The notes under the pieces are model-generated. The model was not told where the DNA came from and did not search any database. It saw only the letters and a list, made by a program, of their open reading frames with translations. 64,000 nucleotides of DNA from positions 13,292,892 to 13,356,891 of the forward strand of contig OX421964.1 in assembly GCA_949128115.1 (NCBI GenBank), in the 5' to 3' direction. The DNA is from Anaspis maculata. Its lineage: Eukaryota; Arthropoda; Insecta; Coleoptera; Scraptiidae. How positions within the stretch are numbered: the first letter of the stretch is position 1; every line of letters starts with the position of its first letter. Of this stretch, positions 8,859 to 18,501 are shown piece after piece. The position numbers were made by a program, and so were the translations under genes.

Positions 8859-10152
8859 CTGCCAACCGATACTGTGCTACAAGTTCGCAATGTTCGTATC
8901 ATCCAACTTTCGCGAACGGGCGCAGGCGGTCAGTTTCTTATGTAAAGCGAGGAGATTTATAATTTTCAGGTGGTCATTTCTTATGTAAAGCAAAGATTTT
9001 TCAATTTTTCGTGCTTGCTTATACACGTTATGCTTATAATTTGGTACAAAAGATGTTGTTGCAGGAGGCAAGACACAAAATCCAGTTTCTCCATTCCAGA
9101 AATACGTGTCTAAATGGCGTACCGGAATGACAGACTCGATGACAAATATCGCGATTCATTGCAGAAAAGCTGGCCAAAGATATTTAAAAATCACGGCGAT
9201 GATGCACGACCACCGGCGATTATTCGGCGACTATGGCGACGTGACACACTAGTAATTTATGAGCTTTCTAGTCTGTCAAGGGTATAAGCTATCCATACAT
9301 CTTTTTCGTTTTAAGGCCATCTTAGCGCAAGCGTCAGCAGGGTGGTACAAATACTGACAGACGACAGTTAACGGCGAAACAACAGAGATATTTAAGCTGT
9401 GTTTTGACACATGTTTTTGAAGTTAAGCCATTTCAGAAGCGATTTGCTTAGAAAAGCAGCTTTCTTACTGATTCTGCACTGCAGAAGGACCTTAGGTACA
9501 TGATAATTTCATGCTCTGATCGTCCTAACAAGCCCAACTGGAAAACAAACTGTCAACACGTCTACTGTTCCAAGTGTTCGTATCAATATTTTTGTATGAG
9601 TCAAACAGTAATCATAGTTGAAGCTCGTAATAGAAAATATTGGCAATAATTTTTTAATTATGATAACAATGTATGGATGAAAAAATAATGCCTATTGGAT
9701 ACCCTTGGGGATATCAGCTATCCATTGGAAAAAGTTTTTTGTCACAAAAATACGCCGAAAAGTTTGACGGTTTCAAAAATCAACCCTTTTGTCACTCCTC
9801 TCTTTGGCATTTTATATATAATGCACGAAGTCAGGTATGACATAAGTCGACATAAGCGTCCTGCAGCCAAAGGTAAGCAAGCTCTTTCGGGGGCCATCAA
9901 CTTTTTCCGAATCGGATATTTGTTCCCACAGATATCCTCACTTGGAATTGGAGCAAATTTTGACATATCCTTGACTTATGACGCTCAGTTTAATTCAACT
10001 TGACGCGGTCGAGTTTGAAACTTGACCAGGTCGATTTTGAAAATCGACTCCATATCCGTAAAAAGATTGGCAGCCTGGCCCTTCTACGCTTCCGTATATT
10101 TCCATGGTCAACTTACCAAATGACCAAATTAAGGACGGAGTTGAACTGGTGA
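8859..10152. other. Non-coding, one possible old MITE arm
   Basis: No gene recognised. The stretch 9770-9960 shares a sequence of landmarks (ATCAACCCTTTTG, CACTCC, TATAT.ATG, TTTTTCCGA.AT) with 36470-36650, so both are probably remnants of the same dispersed element. Confidence 0.4.
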
Positions 10153-10418
10153 AATAAACGTTGCGGAATCAATCCCTGTGGATTTATTCCTTGATAGAAT
10201 CTCACCATTCAGGTCTCTTCCGAAAGCTACATACAAGGGTGTACTTTGGTTTGAACTCATTGGCATTTCCAAAATCCAAAAATCCAAACAAAAAAATTCG
10301 ATTATGAAATGCCAATGGGCTCAAACCAATGTACATCCTTGTACCTTTCGAAAAAGACCTAAATGGTGGGATTCTGTCAAAGAATAAACCCACAGGGATT
10401 GATTGCGTAACGCTTATT
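10153..10418. mobile_element. Foldback element, 266 bp
   Basis: Two arms of about 120 bp pair across a short AT-rich centre near 10285. The left arm starts AATAAACGTTGCGGAATCAA and the right arm ends as its near complement. Mismatches are scattered at about one in eight. No coding. Confidence 0.75.
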
Positions 10419-10420
10419 AT

Positions 10421-10625
10421 CAGGGCCGGGCCTGGCCTATCTGCCGCCTGCGTGCCAGCGAAAAATTGCCGCCCCCTTCACCGGCAGTGAAGACAAGACA
10501 ACCCCCTTCCCCAAATGCGGGAATGAGAAGAATCTTTGAAATTCAACTTTATTATTATATTGCCGTCCCTATGACTTGCCGCCTGCGTGCAGGCACGCAC
10601 TGCACGCCTGCTAGGCCCGGCCCTG
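10421..10625. mobile_element. hAT MITE, 205 bp, with 8-bp TSD
   Basis: Ends CAGGGCCGGGCC and GGCCCGGCCCTG are exact inverted repeats, flanked by CTTATTAT on both sides (10413-10420 and 10626-10633). An 8-bp duplication and CAGGG ends are diagnostic for hAT. It inserted at the right edge of the foldback at 10153-10418. Non-coding and GC-rich. Confidence 0.88.
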
Positions 10626-10825
10626 CTTATTATTCAATCAATAGGAGGTATAACTCCGTCCTTAAAATACATTCATCACCAGTTCCACCATACCTACAGA
10701 TAATTTAGGTGACCAAAACTGTATCAAGAGTTGAAAAAGAATTCATTGACTTGTACCTAGATAATCATCATGTGGTACAAAAATTAAATAAAAAAACACA
10801 ATGATTTTCTAGGAAAAAAAGTCGT

Positions 10826-10896
10826 TTCACGCGGATTCGAACCCACGATCTTCTGCTTGGAAATCTGATGTTTCATCTATTCGACTATCCGAACGT
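10826..10896 (-). tRNA. tRNA-like sequence, degenerate
   Basis: The minus strand has a perfect B box GGTTCGAATCC, an A-box-like TAGTCGAATAG, and a run of seven T (10814-10820) just downstream. Acceptor pairing is poor and the T stem needs a bulged base, so this is a pseudo-tRNA or a Pol III head of a short element rather than a gene. Confidence 0.5.
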
Positions 10897-10897
10897 C

Positions 10898-11399
10898 TAG
10901 TATGGTACCTTAACTGCTTATATTCTGCCCTCGATTCTGCCTGAAAATTTTTGAAATGGGTGCTGCTCGAAGTGCAGGCTGTGTTTGTTAAGAAAACAAG
11001 TTAGGTACGAAGGTACTTAGCCCTCGACTTAGCCGTAATTATTGTTACCTAGCTCAGTTTTGCTGTTTGTTGAAGACGAGTTCACAATAATTATCACTCT
11101 AATTTACAATTTGATGTGGACGCAAAGCTGCGGGTTTCTTTGCGGTTGAAGGGAAGTTAAAAACTGAAGACCTCTATAATTTATTTTCTGGAAATCGACT
11201 CAGTAACTAGTGGTGAAAAAACATAACATAACAATACAAGGTCCAGTCTTTCATGTAGTTATATGCATCCCTATCGACTGAATTTTAGATTCCTGGACCC
11301 AGTTTTACCAACAATGTTTTCCTCGAGGTTTTCCTCGATAGGTAGTTTGTATATCTAGTAGATGCTAGTAGGTTCCCGGGGGAATATTCCCTACAATCG
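10898..11399. other. Non-coding, no feature recognised
   Basis: AT-rich sequence between the tRNA-like unit and the minisatellite. Nothing recognised. Confidence 0.5.
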
Positions 11400-11758
11400 A
11401 TGAAATTCACGTGGAAGTCATGGAAATCAGTGGAAATCACGTGGAAGTCATGGAAGTCTGTAGAAGTCATGGAAATCAGTGGGAGTCATGGAAATCAGTG
11501 GAAATCACGTGGAAGTCATGGAACTCAGTGGAAATCACGTGGAAGTCATGGAACTCAGTGGAAATCACGTGGAAGTCATGGAACTCAGTGGAAATCACGT
11601 GGAAGTCTTGGAAATCAGTGGAAGTCAATGGAAATCAGTGGAAGTCAGTGGAAGTCAATGGAAATCAGTGGAAGTCCATGGAAATCCGTGGAAGTCCATG
11701 GAAGTCAATGGAAGTCAGATGGAAATCAGTGGAAATCAGTCGATAGTGGAAGTCTAGT
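11400..11758 (+). repeat. GGAARTCA-based minisatellite, 30-bp higher unit
   Basis: Built from a short motif GGAA(A/G)TCA(G/C/T). In the middle it settles into a 30-bp unit (GGAACTCAGTGGAAATCACG plus TGGAAGTCAT) repeated about three times almost perfectly, with looser copies on both sides. All three plus-strand frames stay open because of the repeat, so the 161-aa frame across it is not a gene. Confidence 0.85.
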
Positions 11759-12827
11759 GTACAAAATTTTCCTTGCGGTTTACCCCTCGGTTGAAACTAT
11801 GCTGGAGAGCCTTCAGTCATGGAACGTAGTCCAAAACATGCTGACGGCAATCATGAGCCAGAAAGAAAAAGACGACAGAAAGTGATAAGTAGAGGCACTC
11901 CACTGATGTAAGGTTTCTAGAAACGGTTCCAGTAAAGATGTCAGGCATGGGGAGGAGGTTTAGTGGGTATGGGTAGTGAAGACGCTGCCGAGTCCCACAC
12001 TACCCCGGCGCCATCAAGCCGGGGTGTGCGTGAATGCATTACCCTTCTCTCCCGAAAAAAAAGGTCTGCTCAGTCTGCTCTGGTCAGGTCAGGTCAAGTC
12101 AAGTCAGGTCAAGTCAGGTCAAGTCAGGTCAAGTCAGATCAGGTTAGGCAAACTTTCATTATATCGACGTCTTTGTGAGTCGTGTGAAGGCCAACACTCC
12201 CTGACTGCTTCAGGCATTGTTTGAACTTCATTGATGTGTGTTTCTTTTTTTTTGTGTATTTTGTAAGTTTGTATGATTTCTGTGAGAGAGAACTCAGGAG
12301 GGTCGAGAAACTGGGGAGAAGCAGTTTCACGTACCCAATAGATAACAAAGATGACAGCCCTCAAAAGTTCACTTCTTTTTTGAGGAAATCCAACCAGTGG
12401 CCTAGGAGTTACGAAGATTTTCAATTCAGGAACAACCGAAAAAAAGTTGACTCGAGTTGACCCCCATAACTTTTACGCGACTGGTTAATTTTTTTTTAAA
12501 TTTGGTAGGCGCTAGACAATTTTGACAAATCAGCCTATGCTGAATTCAAGTCGATTTTGTCAAAACGTCCCTGAGTTACAAACTTGGAAAAAAGTGAACT
12601 ACGAAGGGCTGTGTCTTTGTCACTAGGCCGAACTTTGCAAAATGGTATATAATTTTCCATCATAATTATTTTGACGCTATCTACAGTCAAATTTTTTGAT
12701 ATCGCTGAAACACCTATTGTGAGCTCCCCCCCTTCCCCCTTCCTTCACCTGTTCCCGCCAACACCCGTTGGGCGTTGGGAACTTTCGGGGTTGTACCACT
12801 CTTTACAAAATTAATGTTCAATCATCT
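11759..12827. other. Non-coding with a short TCAGGTCAAG repeat
   Basis: At 12080-12145 a decamer close to TCAGGTCAAG repeats about six times. At 12600-12660 the sequence resembles the arms of the foldback at 61288-63626 ('gaagggctgt.tctttgt.actaggc'). No gene recognised. Confidence 0.5.
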
Positions 12828-13090
12828 TGAAACGACCCCAGCTATCGTCTTGGCCCCTGAATGGGTAGGCAACCCATTATACTGGGATTTAATTCAACTT
12901 ATTTGAATTAAATCACTTTTCCCGCTTTTGGAACCGCTTGGCCGATGATCATCTAGTATCAGGACGACATCCCGTTGTGCCTCTCTTCTTGTTGTTCGAT
13001 TATAGAGTTCTCGAGATTGTTGAGACAGGTCTGACTACAAGTTTGAATGCAATAAGACACAATATAAAATTTTAACATAACATCAATCTA

Positions 13091-13324
13091 TTGACTTCTA
13101 TGTACAATTCAAAATGTTTGAATGATGGATCGCTCCTATACCTAGTCCTACCTTCACATCGCAGGCTAAATTATCTAAAAGATCTCACCTATTCCCGAAG
13201 AGATATCTTTCCCCTAATTATTTCAGACGTCCCAACACCCCAACCCTCCGACGAACACCTGACTCTACACCTTGACCGACATTTAATTCTGGCTGGCTTT
13301 CGCGGTTCAAAGTTCTTTTTGTGA
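13091..13324 (+). other. 77-codon open frame shared by both LTR-type copies
   Basis: Reads MYNSKCLNDGSLLYLVL... to ...GFRGSKFFL (TTG at 13091, first ATG at 13100). The same frame, uninterrupted, is at 48021-48254. By eye the two differ at ten bases: six synonymous at third positions and four changing the residue, with no indel. I recognise no domain. It may be chance or a decayed peptide of the element. Confidence 0.3.
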
Positions 13325-14611
13325 TTAAATCAGATCCAACATTTATGTTAGTGTTAGAGGTTATGTTAGGGTTAGGCCCGGCTTCTAGACACTGCAAAGA
13401 GAAAAGTGACTTCGACCACGAATGCAATCTAAGATTTGTGGGCCGGTGTGTGCGGTGGCCCCCTTTTTTGTGGAGCCTCTTTTCAAAGGCTAACGCTCTT
13501 TTTGGGCTATGGTTCTCTTTTGCCCGTTTGGAAGGGATTGGATATGGCTGGCCTTTGTGGAGGCTTTAAACCTGTTTTCGCCGTGAATTGCCCCCAACGC
13601 TCAGAAAGATTCCCGTGATCGAAAGTGCCTTTAACCGGAAATGTTGAACCAAATTTCGCCCTTCCAAAAACTTTCGAACCGATGGTGTACGCGAAACAAA
13701 TACTGAAGTCAAGGTACTAATTTAATGTGAAGAACGTTTTGAGCAGGCCCCGTATACGCGCTAGTTCGTTGTTGTTTAGCAATTTCTGAGAGAAGGTCGC
13801 AGCCAGGAAAAACAAAACGCAGAGAATAGACTATACAGGGTGTTCGCCGAAAAGCCGATGCGAAGAGGCGTCGAAATAATCTTTGCCCTAACGCGAAATA
13901 ATCGCTGTCTACACTATCCCTGATCGAGCCCTAATAACAATTCATTTTTACAAAGTCCCTTTCTGAACGATGGCGTCGTTGGGTACCGGATTGAATTCAC
14001 CAGTTTCGAATAAGAACGTTTTCATTCCCGGGACAACTCTACATGGAAATATCAGGAACGGTCGTGGCGCTAAAACAGAATCATTAGATTCAAGGAGGAG
14101 GGGGGGTTCCATCAATCCCATCAACAATTGCGACTCTACGGCAGGGTCCGAACCCCGATACAAACGCGATTCTATTTTTCCAATTACTTGATTTTTCACG
14201 TAGTTCTCAAAATTTACATTTTCCGAATAACTAGGAGCTTCAGAAACGCAGAGGAAGCTCACCCACGAGTTTCCAGATCTAACCCACTAGGTCCGGTGCT
14301 CTGAGTACCGCAGTCACAAAGCCAAGTCCAGAGGGCCCAAGAGCGCGAATACCTTTCTATGAAGGTATCCAACAAAGGACGAGGCTTGAAAGTGGCTGTA
14401 CCTGACGGCAGACAGTAGCGCAGATACCAGCACGTGCAGGCAGATTCAGAACGCACGCGTGAGCTCCATCATACATTTTTCCGACAAAGCCTAACCGTAA
14501 GCAACTATCCCAACTCACCAAGACTAACCTCCCGCTCGTCGAGGTCATCACTCCGCCACACGAGATACCGAAACGAGAGACCTCATTTCTATCGGGCCAG
14601 GATCATTTAGG

Positions 14612-14718
14612 GGTTTTGACTCGACATCCTCGAGGTGGGCTAGAACTCACCGTCGAGGGAACGCGACTCAGCATCCTGGAGGGGGTTCGAAACACTTCGT
14701 CAACGGGTCCCAACTCTA
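14612..14718 (+). repeat. Degenerate ~30-35-bp periodic stretch in the LTR-type element, left part
   Basis: The motif AACTC-(A/G)-AC--CCT-GAGGGGGTT recurs with a spacing of roughly 30-35 bp. It continues at 17500-17935 beyond the foldback and is repeated in copy 2 at 49745-50370. GC-rich compared with the surroundings. Confidence 0.55.
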
Positions 14719-14731
14719 CGACTCACAGTGG

Positions 14732-14805
14732 AACGACCGTGGCCGAGTGGTCGGACATCGGTCTCCCATGCCAAACGTCCCGGGTTCGAATCCGGTTGTC
14801 GGCAA
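14732..14805 (+). tRNA. tRNA-like unit at the left end of the foldback
   Basis: A box TGGCCGAGTGG and B box GGTTCGAATCC are both perfect, and T8 at 14807-14814 would terminate Pol III. The first base is only 8 bp from the end of the element. The anticodon arm is not clear and the T stem is imperfect, so it is a tRNA-derived promoter, possibly from a Leu- or Ser-type tRNA given TGGCCGAGTGG. Confidence 0.65.
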
Positions 14806-15201
14806 CTTTTTTTTCTTTCATTTTCTCGGTGATGCAAATATCAATCCCACTTTTTGTTGCACTTCTTTAAATACTTCGATTTGACCCATGCTCACGTCAA
14901 GTGACATGCGTTTGTGGTCAATTACAAAAAAGTTACAGAACGATTTATAGCCGATGCAAGGTATCAGGAAAATACTTATAACTTCCAAAGTGGCACGTAG
15001 AAGCAGGCGTTTTTTCATTCATTTTGAAGAGGAAGATCTCCTCTTCAAACTGATATAGATCATCAATTGGATCCCGTTGGAGACTTTGCGCAATTGACCA
15101 TCTAAGTGAAGTTAGTGTCACAAATCAAGATTTGCGGGATTTGCCTCCATTTTGGAACAAGATTACTTGGGATTTCCAGGGACGATTTCAATTCTGTTTG
15201 A

Positions 15202-15423
15202 ATTGTTCATTGGACCAATGTATCAGCGTATGTATAGAATGTGAATCCACAGAGCTTGGTTGCTTAAATCCATACAAAGGCCTACGGAAAGGTCTAGTTT
15301 CAGAACTTCATCACTGTTCCATTCATCACCGTCATGTAATATGTATATAAAAGGTGTATGTGGAGTTTCTTGTGATTTATGAAAGCCAAGTCAGATGCCC
15401 GATACATTGGTCCAACAAACAAT
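15202..15423. mobile_element. 222-bp MITE in the left arm only
   Basis: Inverted ends ATTGTTCATTGGACCAATGT and the complement of ATTGTTTGTTGGACCAATGT share 21 of the first 23 bases. The corresponding point of the right arm (about 17010) lacks it, reading straight across 'ctgggctacaattcaaac'. It therefore inserted after the palindrome formed. Confidence 0.75.
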
Positions 15424-15923
15424 AGCCCAGGCGCCAGGGAGCAAAAATCAGCTCAATAAGGAAATAATTGTTTCCTGGCTGGAAACTAGCTTAAAACGAT
15501 CTGTGTGGCTTAGGTTTTGACATACTAGTTTCCCCCCTTTCGGAAATGTCGGCGTCATGTCGCCATCATCAACAAGAAGTGCACCAGCGTGGTTTTTGCC
15601 GAATATCTTGATTTTAGGCCATCTGACAGCAAGAGATGTGAGGAGTCATTTTGAAACCAATGAAATTCCCTATGGAATAGTTTTTAAATGACCTTTCTGC
15701 GACCTATGGTTTTTGAGATAGAGCTTCTGGACGCGAGAGGCATTGTCGTAAAAGCTCCATGGCCACTTGACTCAAAAAACGAAAATGTCGATGTGACACA
15801 AAAATTTCAAAATGAGATTTTTCGAGAATCCTTCATGCTATAGTTGCGGTGATGGTCTTCAACTCTTCCACTTGAACCGTAGATTACGAGTATTGAAAAG
15901 TCAAAAACGTCACATTGTACATA

Positions 15924-16520
15924 TACAGGGTGTACTGAGGGAATCAAATCAGATCAGAGAAATTTTACATATTTCTTCGATTTAGCCTATATGCGACACT
16001 CTAAGCACCTAACACGAGTCCAATATCGATATGGATTTGCTCTATAAGCTTCACTTAATACACTAAAGAAGTGGTCAGCTCACAGCTTTACTGTAAAATG
16101 TTTTGAAGGCCCTCTGAAATCATCAAAATATTAAAAATGCAGTACCAAGGAATGTATATAACAGTATATTATATACCAAGGGACCAAAGTGAATTTTTGA
16201 TTTTGGGGATTTGGGCCCAAAGGGCCCTCGAGCAACAAACTTTACCCAAGGGATCAAAAATTCACTTTGGTTTCTTAGTATATAATATACTGTTACATAC
16301 ATTTCTTGCTACTGTAAATTTTGATGATTTCAGAGGGCCTTCAAAACATTTTACAGGAAGGCTGTGAGCTGACCACTTCTTAAGTGTATCAAGTGAAGCT
16401 TACAGAGCCATGCATATTGATAATGGACTCGTGATAAGTGCTTAGAGTTTCGCATAGGCTATATCGAAGAAATATGTCAAATTTTTCTGTTCGGATTTGA
16501 TTCCCGTAGTACACCCTGTA
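15924..16520. mobile_element. TACAGGGTG foldback at the centre of the larger foldback
   Basis: TACAGGGTGTACTGAGGGAA at 15924 pairs with a complement ending CACCCTGTA at 16520. Its symmetry centre coincides with that of the 2.77-kb element around it. Central spacer about 16195-16250. Non-coding. Confidence 0.7.
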
Positions 16521-17412
16521 TATGTACAGTGTGACGTTTTTAACTTTTCAATATTCGTAATCTACGGTTCAAGTGGAAGAGTTTAAGACCATCACCGCAA
16601 CTATAGCATCGAGAATTCTCGAGTAATCTCATTTTGAATTTTTCTTTGTCACATCGACATTTTAGTTATTCGAGTCAAGTGGCCATGGAGCTTTCACGAC
16701 AATGACTCTCGCTTCCAGAAGCTCTATCTCAAAGACCATAAGTCGCAGAGAATTGATTGAAAAACCAAACTGTAGGGAATTTCATAGGCTTCAAAATGAC
16801 TCCTTACATCTTTTGCTGTCAGATGACCCAAAATTAAGATATTCGGCAAAAATCACGCTGGTGCACTTCTTGTTGATGATGGCGACATGACGCCGACATT
16901 TCCGAAAGGGGGGAAACTAGTATGTCAAAACCTAAGCTACACAGATCGTTTTAAGCTAGTTTCCAGCCAGGAAACAATTATTTCCTTATTGTTTCCCCTG
17001 GCGCCTGGGCTACAATTCAAACAGAATTGAAATCGTCACTGGAAATCTCAAGTAATCTTGTTTCAAAATGGAGGTGAATCCCGCAAATCTTGATTTGTGA
17101 CACTAACTTCACTTATTTGGTCAATTGCGAAAAGTCTCCAACGGGATCCAATTGGTGACCTACATCAGTTCGAAGAGGAGATCTTGCTTTTCAAAATGAA
17201 TAAAAAAACGCCTGCTTATACGTGCCACTTTGGAAGTTATGAATATTTTCCTGATACCTTGCATCGGCTATAAATCGTTCTGTAACTTTTTTGTAATTGA
17301 CCACAAACGCATGTCACTTGACGTGAGCATGGGTCAAATCGAAGTATTTAGAGAAGTGCAAAAAAGTACGGGATTGATATTTGCATTACCGAGAAAATGA
17401 AGGAAAAAAAAG

Positions 17413-17486
17413 TTACCGACTACCGGATTCGAACCCAGGACGTTAGGCATGAGAGACCGATGTCCGACCACTTGGCCACGGTCGTT
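17413..17486 (-). tRNA. tRNA-like unit at the right end of the foldback
   Basis: Mirror copy of the unit at 14732-14805. A box TGGCCAAGTGG (one change), B box GGTTCGAATCC, and T8 (complement of 17404-17411). The two units differ by several substitutions, so they have drifted independently. Both would transcribe inward. Confidence 0.65.
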
Positions 17487-17499
17487 CCACTGTGCGACT

Positions 17500-17935
17500 T
17501 GGAGAAGGGTCGAAACTCAACACCGGAAGGGCCTTGGCACATCGACCTGGAGAAGAGCTGGAACTCGTCGTCGGGCTCTGACTCGACACCTGGAGGCGGA
17601 TCAAGACTCAACGTCCAAGGGCTCTGACACGACATCCTAGAGACGGGTTGCAACTCAACGGGGGAAGCAACTCATCAGTCTCTCGGAGGGTCAAAACTCA
17701 ACCTGGAGGGTTTTCGACTCAGCGTGCCCCCAAGGGGACCAAAACACGACTCCGAAGGGTTCCAACTTGGCTTTCTCCAGGGGGCCTTTGAGACACATCA
17801 GCCGGGGAATCGACTCGTCATTTTCCAAGTGGGCTGGGACTCATCATTGGGGCTTCGACGCTTCGGCCTCTAGGAGGGTCGCGACGCAACATAAACGGGT
17901 TCTAACTCAGCCTCCTCGAAGGGGACTAAAACTCT
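17500..17935 (+). repeat. Degenerate ~30-35-bp periodic stretch, right part
   Basis: Continuation of 14612-14718. At least ten loose copies are visible, for example around 'AACTCAACACCGGAAGGGCC', 'AACTCAACGGGGGAAGC' and 'AACTCAACCTGGAGGG'. It is part of the LTR-type element. Confidence 0.55.
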
Positions 17936-18326
17936 TCGCTAACAGGCCCGCAGAAGCACTCGGCAGCGGACGCAACAAGTCGGGAGCGGGCGGCAGCCCA
18001 GGAGGATTGGTCCAGGTACCACGGCCAATCTCCGGCGATATCCTCCATTCCTAGCAACTCGGAATATTTTATTGCATCCAAAACGATCGCGAACGGTGTA
18101 TAGACAGCTCAGGTAATCTGAGAAGTGCTCTGGAATGTGACCGGCGGTGCTAACACGTGTGAATCGGATGATGACGGGCGGCGAGCGCCAGCGTAGCGCG
18201 TCAACACAGCAGGAGTACGGCAGCATTTAGCTGGGTCAAAGTGCGGGTGCTTTACTTCATATGCACCAATTCATCATTTCGTCGGACGTCGAGCAGGAAC
18301 GATTATTGAATTCACGATGAGGAGCA

Positions 18327-18332
18327 AATAAA
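18327..18332 (+). promoter_or_regulatory. AATAAA polyadenylation signal in LTR-type copy 1
   Basis: AATAAA about 170 bp before the 3' boundary, conserved at 50753-50758 in copy 2. It suggests the element is transcribed on the plus strand, with an R/U5 boundary shortly after. Confidence 0.5.
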
Positions 18333-18501
18333 TTATGTTGTAGAGCTTTGCAGGATTTACACGAATGAATTAAATAACTAGCGACATCTTTTAATGATGC
18401 CTTGACTCTGAATATTCACATTCTCATACCTTGATTCCATGGCTTTGAATTATTTTCCTCCGAATTATTTTTGGCCCGCCAAATGCGGGTGGCTTCAATC
18501 T

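Larger units (their letters stand above)
14724..17494. mobile_element. 2.77-kb foldback with CACAGTG ends and 5-bp TSD
   Basis: Starts CACAGTGGAACGACC and ends with its exact complement. CGACT flanks it on both sides (14719-14723 and 17495-17499), and the empty site, a single CGACT, is visible at 49925-49929 in copy 2 of the host element. The arms (about 1.27 kb each, roughly nine in ten bases matching by eye) pair across a centre near 16,215. A tRNA-like unit sits just inside each end. No transposase. CAC-type ends and a 5-bp duplication are those of Transib, the RAG1-related family, and CACAGTG equals the recombination-signal heptamer. The Transib assignment is inference. Confidence 0.8.
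12828..18497. mobile_element. 2.9-kb LTR-type element, copy 1, with nested foldback
   Basis: Starts TGAAACGACCCC and ends GGGTGGCTTCA, with the 4-bp duplication ATCT on each side (12824-12827 and 18498-18501). Copy 2 at 47757-50923 has the same ends but a different duplication (ATAG), so the boundaries are firm. Without the 2,771-bp foldback and its 5-bp duplication it is about 2.9 kb. A polyadenylation signal AATAAA lies at 18327-18332, about 170 bp from the end. There is no gag or pol, and the start sequence does not recur inside, so a large solo LTR is the simplest reading. A coding-poor LARD-like element is the alternative. Confidence 0.75.

Noticed and set aside
11400..11885. 161-codon plus-strand open frame
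   Set aside because: It is produced by the GGAARTCA minisatellite. All three plus frames are open and encode the same low-complexity pattern.
11400..12145. CRISPR-like repeats
   Set aside because: Direct repeats are contiguous with no unique spacers, and the DNA is eukaryotic.
13838..13860. TACAGGGTGTTCGCC as another foldback end
   Set aside because: No matching CCCTGTA partner within the expected distance; left unassigned inside LTR-type copy 1.
14724..17494. Two independent SINE insertions instead of one foldback
   Set aside because: The symmetry continues along the full 1.3-kb arms, the ends share exact TIRs, and a single 5-bp TSD with an empty site bounds the whole block.
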